From Syntrophaceae bacterium (GTDB lineage: Bacteria > Desulfobacterota > SM23-61), in contig PMCE01000514.1 in the NCBI GenBank assembly GCA_003154025.1, positions 16,627 to 21,740 on the forward strand: a DNA stretch of 5,114 bases. The letters are read 5' to 3'. A program made the position numbers and the translations under genes. The notes beneath the pieces are model-generated. The model did no database searches, was not told the DNA's origin, and saw only the letters and a program-made list of their open reading frames with translations. Shown here one piece after another: positions 1 through 4,517 of this stretch. How positions within the stretch are numbered: position 1 is the stretch's first letter; the number at the start of each line of letters is the position of its first letter.

Positions 1-351
1 ACGGAGCCGTCCCTTTCCGGCATTCATGACCTCAAGAGGGTCCTGGAGGTTTGCGGCCACTTTCAGGTCCCGGCATGGGTCTGCGTCAACAAGTGGAACA
101 TCAACCCCGAGAATACCCGGAAAATCGAGAGTTACTGCCGGGAGGAAGGATTGCCCGTGATCGGAGAGATCCCCTTTGACCCGATCGTCACCCGGGCCAT
201 GATCGCCGAGCGTACCATCCCGGAGTACTCCCAGGGCGAAATATGCGGGGCAATCGAAAAGATCTGGATGCGGGCCCAATCCCTGTTGGACCTGCAGCCG
301 GGGGAAAGACGGGATTTATCCGAAGAAATGGCGGCAATCCCGATTTCATAA
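1..351 (+). CDS. MinD-superfamily P-loop ATPase, 3' part (5' end outside window)
   Basis: The reading frame is open from the first base and gives the last 116 residues of a protein. It begins TEPSLSGIHDLKRVLEVC and continues with the VCVNKWNIN segment, then IPFDPIVTRAMIAERTIPEY. These match the C-terminal half of the MinD-superfamily ATPases that carry an inserted ferredoxin domain (the COG1149 type). The VNK part corresponds to the nucleotide-base-binding NK motif of the family. The P-loop and the ferredoxin cysteines would lie upstream and cannot be seen, so the ferredoxin insertion is inferred. Proteins of this kind are usually near 290 residues and are thought to work in Fe-S or metal-cofactor handling, often as adjacent pairs. 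The stop lies 22 bases before the next ATPase gene, which suggests one transcript. A plain MinD/ParA-like ATPase is the main alternative. Confidence 0.85.
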   Translation, partial: TEPSLSGIHDLKRVLEVCGHFQVPAWVCVNKWNINPENTRKIESYCREEGLPVIGEIPFDPIVTRAMIAERTIPEYSQGEICGAIEKIWMRAQSLLDLQPGERRDLSEEMAAIPIS

Positions 352-373
352 ATAGGAGAAGCAAGGAGAAGCT

Positions 374-1333
374 ATGAGCGAAAAAAAGAAGTGCGATTCC
401 TCTCAGGGCTGCGATTCCTGCGGCGAGTCAAATACGTGTTCCGAGGAGGAAAAACAAGCCCAGCGGGAAGGGAGGGTCAACGAAAAACTCTCCCACATCG
501 ACCACCGGATCATGGTTATGAGCGGCAAGGGAGGGGTGGGAAAGAGCACCGTAACGGCCAATTTAGCGGTCAGCCTGGCCCGCAGGGGGTATGAGGTGGG
601 AATCCTGGACGGAGATGTCCACGGGCCGAACATCCCCAAGATGCTGGGTTTGGACAAGGAGAAGCTGATCGGCACGGCGGAGGGGATGCTTCCCGTCCCC
701 CTGTACCCCAATTTAAAGGTCCTCTCCATGGCCTTCATGTTGCCCAACACCGACGCCCCGGTCGTCTGGAGGGGCCCCATGAAGCATGGGATCTTCCAGC
801 AGTTTCTGGGAGAGGTGGAATGGGGCGACCTGGACTACTTGATCGTGGACCTTCCCCCGGGCACGGGGGATGAGCCCTTATCCATCGCTCATCTGATAGG
901 AGAGGTGGACGGTTCCGTAGTCGTGACCACTCCGCAGGAGGTGGCCCTCCTCGATTCGCGCAAGGCCGTGGTCTTCAGCCGCATGGTGCATGTGCCCGTG
1001 ATCGGGATTGTGGAGAACATGAGCGGATTTCAATGTCCCCATTGCGGGAAGGAGATTGAGTTATTCAAAGTCGGCGGCGGGGAAAAGGCGGCGATCGATC
1101 TCCAGGTTCCGTTCCTGGGTCGTATTCCCCTAGACCCGCAGATCGTCAGCGACTGCGATGGAGGAAAGCCCTTTATCGCGACCCATCCGGAATCCCCGGC
1201 GTCCAAAGCTTTCGAGGAAATCACGGACCGGGTTGAACAATTCGTAAACCGCCGGGCGAAAAAGGAACCCCTTTCTCGCCCGGCCACGGAAGGCCGCAGG
1301 GTTTTTTCCGGGCTTGGTGAAAAATTCAAATAG
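374..1333 (+). CDS. Mrp/NBP35-family Fe-S cluster carrier ATPase
   Basis: This 319-residue protein has all the landmarks of the Mrp/NBP35 (ApbC) family, cytosolic ATPases that bind a [4Fe-4S] cluster between subunits and pass it to target apoproteins. The deviant Walker A motif GKGGVGKST is at 51-59, the switch I segment DGDVHGPN at 79-86 and the switch II segment DLPPGTGDE at 159-167. The cluster-binding CPHC is at 221-224. The N-terminus carries four more cysteines (7, 13, 16, 22); the CxxC-x5-C part resembles the N-terminal ferredoxin-like motif of eukaryotic Nbp35. The Lys/Arg-rich tail after about residue 290 looks disordered. The ATG at 374 is chosen because AAGGAG (363-368) lies five bases upstream. 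Its neighbours, a MinD-type ATPase and a NifX-like protein, support a role in metal-cofactor assembly. The target protein is not evident. Confidence 0.95.
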   Translation: MSEKKKCDSSQGCDSCGESNTCSEEEKQAQREGRVNEKLSHIDHRIMVMSGKGGVGKSTVTANLAVSLARRGYEVGILDGDVHGPNIPKMLGLDKEKLIGTAEGMLPVPLYPNLKVLSMAFMLPNTDAPVVWRGPMKHGIFQQFLGEVEWGDLDYLIVDLPPGTGDEPLSIAHLIGEVDGSVVVTTPQEVALLDSRKAVVFSRMVHVPVIGIVENMSGFQCPHCGKEIELFKVGGGEKAAIDLQVPFLGRIPLDPQIVSDCDGGKPFIATHPESPASKAFEEITDRVEQFVNRRAKKEPLSRPATEGRRVFSGLGEKFK

Positions 1334-1401
1334 GATGGGCAACATAGGGCATCAGAAAAAATAGATAATTTTACCGCTCGGCTTTAATGGGTGCGCTGCT
1401 C

Positions 1402-1452
1402 ATTCCGGCTTTGGATGGAACGGGCTCCTGGAAAATGGGTCCCATGACCGCC
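1402..1452 (+). pseudogene. Relic (or in-frame extension) of a DUF5320-type N-terminus
   Basis: Translation here reads IPALDGTGSWKMGPMTA. DUF5320-type proteins typically begin MPxxDxTGPxGxGPMTGRG, so this looks like that N-terminus with ATT in place of the ATG and Ser in place of the usual Pro. After MTA the resemblance fades. The segment is in frame with the gene at 1522, and an ATG at 1387 opens a 165-codon frame covering both. No Shine-Dalgarno sequence precedes 1387 or 1402, whereas an excellent one precedes 1522. I therefore read it as the eroded start of a paralogue. An alternative is the true N-terminus of the downstream gene started at a non-standard codon. The family match is from memory of its consensus. 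Confidence 0.45.
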
Positions 1453-1506
1453 CCCTCTCTCTTCGCGGGCCGAGACAGGGCTCTGCGAAGAAGGTGGCGG
1501 GGAAGG

Positions 1507-1515
1507 AAAGGAGGT
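1507..1515 (+). promoter_or_regulatory. Strong ribosome binding site that fixes the start at 1522
   Basis: AAAGGAGGT is a near-perfect Shine-Dalgarno sequence and lies six bases before the ATG at 1522. The upstream in-frame ATG at 1387 has nothing comparable. This decides the start of the glycine-rich protein. Confidence 0.8.
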
Positions 1516-1521
1516 AGGAAC

Positions 1522-1884
1522 ATGTACTACGGATTCGGATCTGGATTCGGAAGAGGTCGCGGCATGCGTTCCGGCCGCGGCATGGGCCTCGGGTTCAGGG
1601 GATCTTCCCCTCCCTGGCCCTACGTAGGAATCGGAAGAGGAGGTTTGCCTCGTTGCCGGGCGTATGCGGGGTGCGGCGCAGCCAGAACTCCTTATGCTCC
1701 TGGAATGGTTCCTCCCGCGGCCGGGACCCGGGGGATGGGAAGGGATCCTTACGCCGCCCCTTATTCCGGGCAGGAGGAAATCCGGTTCCTGAAAGACCGG
1801 GCGGAGATGATCCGCCAGGAATTGGAAAGCATCGATTCCCGGGTCCAAGAACTGGAGAAAGAAAAGACCCAGGGAGGTAAATAA
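1522..1884 (+). CDS. Gly/Arg-rich DUF5320-type small protein with C-terminal coiled coil
   Basis: This 120-residue protein has three parts. Residues 1-24 are rich in Gly, Arg and Tyr (MYYGFGSGFGRGRG). Residues 25-45 hold the motif FRGSSPPWPYVGIGRGGLPRC, which closely resembles a recurring segment of DUF5320-type proteins of anaerobes. Residues about 84-115 form a charged amphipathic helix, probably a coiled coil, with Ile/Leu/Met spaced in heptads. Only two cysteines are present (45 and 51). No enzymatic motif is visible and the function of the family is not established. Such genes are repeatedly found next to NifX/NifB-like and Mrp genes, so a scaffold or partner role in metal-cofactor handling is a reasonable inference. 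The stop codon overlaps the next start by one base (TAATG), so the two proteins are probably made together. The start is set by the Shine-Dalgarno sequence at 1507-1515. Confidence 0.8.
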   Translation: MYYGFGSGFGRGRGMRSGRGMGLGFRGSSPPWPYVGIGRGGLPRCRAYAGCGAARTPYAPGMVPPAAGTRGMGRDPYAAPYSGQEEIRFLKDRAEMIRQELESIDSRVQELEKEKTQGGK

Positions 1885-2279
1885 TGAATATCTGCATCAC
1901 CTCCGCGGGCGCCAGCCTGGATTCCGAAATGGATCCCCGTTTCGGCCGGTGCCAGTATTTCCTTTTCGTGGACCCGCAGTCTTTAGAATTGGAAGCTGTC
2001 GAAAACCCCAACATCGGCGCTTCGGGAGGGGCCGGAATCCAGTCCGCCCAGCTCGTTGCCCAGAAGGGTGCGGAGGTGGTCATCACCGGACAAGTCGGGC
2101 CCAACGCCTACACCACCCTCCAAGCGGCCGGAGTTAAAATTCTGATCGGAACTATAGGAAAAGCACGGGAGTTGTTGGAAAAATACAAAGGAGGGGAGCT
2201 TTCCTCCTATGCCCTGGGTCCGACGGCCAAGGACCATTCGGGAATGGATGGCGGAATGAGGCCTGCGAAGGGTAGATAA
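1884..2279 (+). CDS. NifX/NifB-domain (dinitrogenase iron-molybdenum cofactor biosynthesis-like) protein
   Basis: This 131-residue protein is a stand-alone NifX/NafY/NifB C-terminal-type domain, an RNase H-like fold that in nitrogen fixers binds Fe-S or FeMo-cofactor precursors. Family marks are the N-terminal strand MNICITSAG, DPRFGRCQYF at 17-26, the ENPN turn at 40-43, SGGAGIQSAQ at 47-56 and ITGQVGPNAYTTLQAAG at 67-83. The C-terminal tail after about residue 110 is Gly/Met/His-containing (DHSGMDGGM) and could bind metal, but this is speculative. AGGGAGGT (1871-1878) lies five bases before the ATG. That ATG overlaps the preceding stop, which indicates translational coupling to the glycine-rich protein. 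No nitrogenase structural genes are in the window. Many anaerobes carry such genes without nitrogenase, so I do not assign nifX itself. Confidence 0.92.
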   Translation: MNICITSAGASLDSEMDPRFGRCQYFLFVDPQSLELEAVENPNIGASGGAGIQSAQLVAQKGAEVVITGQVGPNAYTTLQAAGVKILIGTIGKARELLEKYKGGELSSYALGPTAKDHSGMDGGMRPAKGR

Positions 2280-2341
2280 ATGTGCCGGAGAATGGGGTGG
2301 CGTTTTCATCTTGCCCTCTGCCTCGGTCCGCCCCTCCCCCG

Positions 2342-2422
2342 GAAGAGCTATAGGCTCGGAAACAGCGGTCGCCGAAGGCAAGGGAAAAGCTAAAAGAGAT
2401 CACGGGGCGGATTGAGAAATGG
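2342..2422 (+). pseudogene. Possible coiled-coil relic of a second glycine-rich/coiled-coil gene
   Basis: This frame reads EEL, a TAG stop (2351-2353), then ARKQRSPKAREKLKEITGRIEKW. The pattern of charged residues with spaced Leu/Ile resembles the C-terminal coiled coil of the protein at 1522-1884 (EEIRFLKDRAEMIRQELESIDSRVQELEKE): both have EE[LI], then K-rich, then a LxxIxxR core. It may be what remains of a paralogue that once filled the gap after the NifX-like gene. An ATG overlapping the NifX stop (2280) opens only a short frame ending at 2393 and lacks any recognisable motif. The evidence is a weak pattern match and chance is possible. Confidence 0.25.
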
Positions 2423-2448
2423 GTGCGAAGGAGTGGTTTTAGGTTTCC

Positions 2449-2468
2449 TACTCAATACTCAATACTCA
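2449..2468 (+). repeat. Short tandem heptamer repeat TACTCAA, nearly three copies
   Basis: TACTCAA occurs at 2449-2455 and 2456-2462, with a third partial copy (TACTCA) at 2463-2468. It lies about 35-50 bases before the start of the zinc-ribbon gene at 2501. It is AT-richer than its surroundings. It could be a replication-slippage repeat or lie in the promoter region. No regulator can be named. Confidence 0.6.
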
Positions 2469-2500
2469 CAACTTACGGCTTTTTGGGAAAGGAGGGCTAC

Positions 2501-2734
2501 ATGCCCAGAGGAGACGGAACGGGTCCCCCTGCGGGGATTGGCTGCAGGGTCGGACGGAGAAGCGGACAGGGATGCGGCGCGGGCGCGGGGAGAACGAGCG
2601 GGCGCAGACGCGCGGCCAGCCCGGGCGAAAAATGCACCTGCCCGAAGTGCGGGACGACCGTCCCGCACCAGGCCGCGGTTCCCTGCATTCAGATGAGTTG
2701 TCCGAACTGCGGCACCCAAATGGTTCGAAAATAA
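2501..2734 (+). CDS. Small zinc-ribbon protein with DUF5320-like N-terminus
   Basis: This 77-residue protein starts at the ATG preceded by AAAGGAGG (2488-2495) with five bases of spacing; a longer frame reaching back to an ATG at 2423 lacks such a site. The N-terminus MPRGDGTGPP matches the opening of DUF5320-type proteins. It is followed by a Gly/Arg-rich linker with cysteines at 15 and 25. The C-terminal half is a compact metal-binding module: CTCPKCG at 45-51 and CIQMSCPNCG at 62-71, with CxxC pairs at 47/50 and 67/70. The tail GTQMVRK resembles the CGTxMVR ending common in such ribbons. It most likely binds zinc, though rubredoxin-like iron binding cannot be excluded. It follows the NifX-like gene after about 220 bases. 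Its function is unknown; context suggests metal-cofactor or redox work. Confidence 0.78.
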   Translation: MPRGDGTGPPAGIGCRVGRRSGQGCGAGAGRTSGRRRAASPGEKCTCPKCGTTVPHQAAVPCIQMSCPNCGTQMVRK

Positions 2735-2758
2735 GAAAAGCATGCATTAGGAGGAGGA

Positions 2759-2918
2759 ATGCCAGACTTAAAAGGGGAGGAGTATCGAGCCGGCGAGCCA
2801 TGGAATGATAGAGAAAGCGGCTCCGGAGCAAGTAACCGCCGTCTTCGACCGGGCCGAGGGGAAGCGTGAGCGCGTCCTTTTTGACATGGCCATGCGGTGG
2901 GAACTGGACGCGGTTTAA
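2759..2918 (+). pseudogene. Small unrecognised ORF, probably frameshifted
   Basis: AGGAGG (2749-2754) places a good ribosome binding site four bases before the ATG at 2759. That frame (MPDLKGEEYRAGEPWND...) ends after 36 codons at the TGA at 2867. From about 2805 the more protein-like sequence is in the next frame: MIEKAAPEQVTAVFDRAEG, then KRERVLFDMAMRWELDAV, ending at the TAA at 2916. Joined, they give a protein of about 52 residues, MPDLKGEEYRAGEPWN plus the second segment, with an extra base somewhere between about 2772 and 2869. I do not recognise the family. Either it is a broken gene, or the second segment is a separate 37-residue ORF starting at the ATG at 2805, which has no well-placed Shine-Dalgarno sequence. 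A base-calling error would also explain it. Confidence 0.4.
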
Positions 2919-3131
2919 ATGGGCCGAAGGACGACTTATATCTCGGACAGCGATACGGTGGCGGAGATCCTGAAATGCTGTCCCCAGACTGCTCAGGTGA
3001 TGGAAAAGTATTGCGGCCAAGAATTTCTCTGCCGGGAAGACCTGGAGAGGGTCTCCCTGGGGGTTGCAGCGACCCTCCACCGCCGGCAGGTGCATCCCAT
3101 CCTGGTCGAATTGAACCGCATCTGTCTGTGA
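2919..3131 (+). CDS. DUF1858-like small protein
   Basis: This 70-residue protein reads MGRRTTYISDSDTVAEILKCCPQ at its start, then an aliphatic helix TAQVMEKYCGQEFLC and ends HPILVELNRICL. This is the layout of DUF1858/ScdA-N-like domains: an opening I-x-x-x-x-x-V-A-E-I-L helix, a 'x-x-V-x-x-x-Y' helix followed by cysteines, and a closing L-x-E-L-N helix. In relatives the cysteines form a C-x-x-C type pair; here they are spaced as C-x5-C (YCGQEFLC), so metal or cluster binding is uncertain. The ATG follows directly on the TAA of the preceding ORF and is in the same frame, with no clear Shine-Dalgarno of its own. Expression would depend on coupling or reinitiation. Domain assignment is by pattern only. 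Confidence 0.6.
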   Translation: MGRRTTYISDSDTVAEILKCCPQTAQVMEKYCGQEFLCREDLERVSLGVAATLHRRQVHPILVELNRICL

Positions 3132-3236
3132 GGAAGAGGGGAGAAGGGGGCGGTCCAATACGATATTTACAACCACACCGTTTTTTATAGGGGCGGCAAG
3201 GATACCGGAAAAATTTCGTCCCCGGGGGGTAAAAAA
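3132..3236. other. Gap without a recognised gene
   Basis: This stretch lies between the DUF1858-like gene and the FmdB relic. One + frame is open throughout (containing VQYDIYNHTVFYRGGKDTGK) but has no ATG, GTG or TTG start, and I recognise no family. GGGGGGT at about 3224-3230 is a plausible ribosome binding site for the ATG at 3237. No hairpin-plus-T-tract terminator is evident. Confidence 0.5.
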
Positions 3237-3488
3237 ATGCCCATCTGAGAATAACGCTGCCCCGCCTGAGGCGGAACTTCAGAAATTTGGGAAGGGGTCG
3301 GGACCCGGAGAGACTCTCTGGAGTGTGAGCACTGCGGGGACCGGACCCTGGAAAAGATTCTATCGCTTTCCCACCCGGTGAAAAATCACCGGCCCAAAGG
3401 GTCTACCTGTTGCGGCCGGGAGGAGCGGTGCAGCCCCCCCTTGCTCCACCGGGGGCTCTACCTGCAAGGGTTAGAAAAGGGGGGATGA
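3237..3488 (+). pseudogene. FmdB-type zinc-ribbon protein, inactivated by three stop codons
   Basis: Read through its stops, this frame gives MPI-stop-E-stop-RCPA-stop-GGTSEIWEG, then VGTRRDSLECEHCGDRTLEK, then ILSLSHPVKNH. This fits the FmdB/CxxC_CxxC_SSSS family, which begins MPxYEYRCxxCG, has a second CxxC about 20-25 residues later (here CEHC, 3324-3335) and continues with a [KR][LIV][LIM]S motif. The stops are TGA 3246, TAA 3252 and TGA 3267, at the places of the family's two conserved tyrosines and a zinc-ligand cysteine. The remaining ~72 codons are open to the TGA at 3486, so decay looks recent or confined to the start. The C-terminal part carries more cysteines (TCCGREERC) and a perfect 7-base inverted repeat (3432-3438/3451-3457). 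There is a plausible ribosome binding site, but no alternative start follows the third stop closely. Confidence 0.7.
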
Positions 3489-3548
3489 AAGGGAGAGTGG
3501 ATCCTTCGCCGCGAGAGAACAGGTAGGTTTCATTCTGCCTCCATGCGT

Positions 3549-3554
3549 AAGGAG
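3549..3554 (+). promoter_or_regulatory. Ribosome binding site favouring the GTG start at 3561
   Basis: AAGGAG lies six bases before a GTG at 3561. The upstream in-frame ATG at 3543 is preceded by TGCCTCC, which is not a Shine-Dalgarno sequence. The GTG also gives the N-terminus M-KAKVIAVC expected for small MOSC proteins. Confidence 0.65.
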
Positions 3555-3560
3555 AGGATT

Positions 3561-4004
3561 GTGAAAGCTAAGGTCATTGCGGTCTGCCGGGGGGGTGAAA
3601 AGGGGAAGCGGAAAGAGGTTGTCCTGTCCGGGTTTTTGCAGAAGGGAATGGGATTGGTGGGCGATGCCCACGCAGGGACGGACAAAGAGGTCAGCGTTCT
3701 TCCGAAGGAAAAGGTGGATGAGCTGGCCGGGAGGACAGGCTTTTCCTTCCCGGCGGGAGCCTTCGCCGAAAATTTGCTCGTGGACGGCTTGAAATGGGCC
3801 GATTGCACCCCCGGTCAATACCTCCAGGCTGGGGAAGCGATCCTTCAAATCACCCAAATCGGCAAAGATCCCGCGATTCCCCACAGTTACAATTACTGTG
3901 GTTTTTCCCTTCTTCCCCGGTTCGGGATTTTCGCCAAAGTCATTCAGAGCGGAACCATCCGGATGGGGGATACCATTACCATACTCGACCAATCTGCTAC
4001 ATAA
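3561..4004 (+). CDS. MOSC-domain protein with altered Cys/His motif
   Basis: With the GTG start this is a 147-residue single-domain MOSC protein, a beta-barrel family related to the C-terminal domain of molybdenum-cofactor sulfurases and thought to bind Moco or carry sulfur. Family marks are the opening strand KVIAVC, GLVGDAHAGTDKEVSVLP at 31-48, PAGAFAENLLVDGL at 64-77, ADCTPGQYLQAGEAILQITQIGK at 80-102 and FGIFAKVIQSGTIRMGDTITIL at 121-142. Relatives usually follow ITQIGK with a CH..C stretch and a GDC[IV]MP segment; here residues 103-120 read DPAIPHSYNYCGFSLLPR, so those ligands are gone except for one cysteine (113). The DNA of that part contains a hairpin (3881-3901). The protein may be inactive or repurposed. 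Seventeen bases separate it from the radical SAM gene downstream, suggesting one operon. An ATG at 3543 would add six residues. Confidence 0.88.
   Translation: MKAKVIAVCRGGEKGKRKEVVLSGFLQKGMGLVGDAHAGTDKEVSVLPKEKVDELAGRTGFSFPAGAFAENLLVDGLKWADCTPGQYLQAGEAILQITQIGKDPAIPHSYNYCGFSLLPRFGIFAKVIQSGTIRMGDTITILDQSAT
3881..3906 (+). repeat. Perfect 7-base inverted repeat followed by T5 inside the MOSC gene
   Basis: CCACAGT (3881-3887) and ACTGTGG (3895-3901) pair perfectly around a 7-base loop, and TTTTT follows directly at 3902-3906. The form is that of a weak intrinsic terminator. It lies within a coding frame, exactly where the MOSC protein loses its family motif. A looser outer pairing is also visible between GGCAAAGATCCCG (about 3861-3873) and CGGGATTTTCGCC (about 3923-3935). 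Confidence 0.6.
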
Positions 4005-4021
4005 CCGCCTAGGAGAGGCCC

Positions 4022-4489
4022 ATGAATGTTAGCTCGTACGTTGAAAAAAAAGTGAGCAAGGTTTTCGATGGGTCTATTTTAAACCGACAGGAGATTCTCG
4101 ACCTGCTCCGCATTCCTCTTCCCTCCTTCGACGCCGGATGGGTCATGGCTTCCGCCGATATTCTCGTCCGACAAGCCTCCCAGGGCCGGGCGGAAATCCA
4201 CGCTCAGGTCGGTTTGAATCTCTCTCCCTGCCCGAATAACTGTCTCTTTTGCGCTTTTTCTTCTTCCAACCGGGTTTTTCCCCGGACGGAGGAGATGGAG
4301 GTCGAGGTGCAAGACCCAAATTATGATCTTGACCGTCTTCGGCACCTTATACATTCCTTGCTTGGCATCGAGCACCACGCTCTGGAGAAAGTTTGGAAGA
4401 GAGGGGGGCATTTTTGCCGTTCTGTTCACTCTCTCTGTGGCCCTCCTCCTGGCCCTTGCTACCCATGTCTTTTTCGCGATCTTTTTTAA
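4022..4489 (+). CDS. Truncated radical SAM protein (BioB/HydE-like N-terminus), 3' part replaced
   Basis: AGGAGAGG (4011-4018) precedes the ATG. Residues 1-95 look like a genuine radical SAM enzyme of the BioB/HydE/PylB-like kind: a helical N-terminus (NRQEILDLLRIP), ADILVRQASQGRAEIHAQVGLNLSP and then the [4Fe-4S]/SAM motif CPNNCLFC (Cys 70, 74, 77; CX3CX2C) followed by AFSSSNRVFPRTEEMEVE. After that the family pattern stops. Residues ~97-155 (VQDPNYDLDRLRHLIHSLLG... CGPPPGPCYPCLFRDLF) are an out-of-frame reading of the end of feoB. Radical SAM barrels of this class need about 300 residues or more, so the product cannot be a working enzyme. The substrate is not deducible. Either a deletion fused two loci in the genome, or two sequences were misjoined in assembly. 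It follows the MOSC gene closely, so the two were probably cotranscribed. Confidence 0.75.
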   Translation: MNVSSYVEKKVSKVFDGSILNRQEILDLLRIPLPSFDAGWVMASADILVRQASQGRAEIHAQVGLNLSPCPNNCLFCAFSSSNRVFPRTEEMEVEVQDPNYDLDRLRHLIHSLLGIEHHALEKVWKRGGHFCRSVHSLCGPPPGPCYPCLFRDLF

Positions 4490-4496
4490 AGGGTAA
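4320..4496 (+). pseudogene. feoB: feoB 3'-terminal fragment (ferrous iron transporter B)
   Basis: In the frame one base off from the radical SAM ORF, this segment reads IMILTVFGTLYIPCLASSTTLW, a short charged loop RKFGREGG, then IFAVLFTLSVALLLALATHVFFAIFFKG and a TAA. That is the typical end of FeoB, the inner-membrane GTPase-linked Fe(II) transporter: a membrane helix containing YxPC[LV]A, a loop with RxFG, and a last membrane helix. Only about 58 of the usual 650-800 residues remain and there is no start codon context, so it is a remnant. The residues QDP just before it, read in the radical SAM frame, may also belong to feoB, which would need one extra base near 4317-4320. The next genes (zinc-finger regulator, FeoA-like start) fit a former iron-uptake locus. 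Confidence 0.75.
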
Positions 4497-4517
4497 GAAA
4501 TTAAAGAAACGGCAAGA

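Noticed and set aside
403..780. Minus-strand open frame of 125 codons over the Mrp gene.
   Set aside because: It is fully antisense to the well-supported Mrp/NBP35 coding sequence and has no domain of its own.
2449..2468. Tandem repeat considered as a CRISPR or iteron fragment.
   Set aside because: The unit is only 7 bases with no spacers and under three copies. No cas or replication gene is nearby.
2466..3176. A 236-codon open frame on the minus strand, the longest in the 2.4-3.2 kb interval.
   Set aside because: It lies antisense to the zinc-ribbon gene, the frameshifted ORF and the DUF1858-like gene, which have ribosome sites or family motifs. Its translation has no recognisable domain and looks like a GC-rich shadow.
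3246..3275. Possible selenocysteine: TGA at a zinc-ligand Cys codon (3267) next to the hairpin CCGCC-TGA-GGCGG (3262-3274).
   Set aside because: A bacterial SECIS hairpin lies downstream of the UGA, but here the TGA is in the loop. A TAA and another TGA at Tyr positions just upstream would block translation in any case.
3432..3457. Inverted repeat AGCCCCC/GGGGGCT as a terminator.
   Set aside because: It has a 12-base loop and no T-tract after it, and it lies inside the open part of the FmdB relic. Chance in GC-rich DNA is likely.
3489..3548. Possible molybdenum-cofactor riboswitch ahead of the MOSC gene.
   Set aside because: Only a weak 5-base pairing (AGGTA with TGCCT) is visible and I could not find the paired elements or conserved core of the Moco motif.
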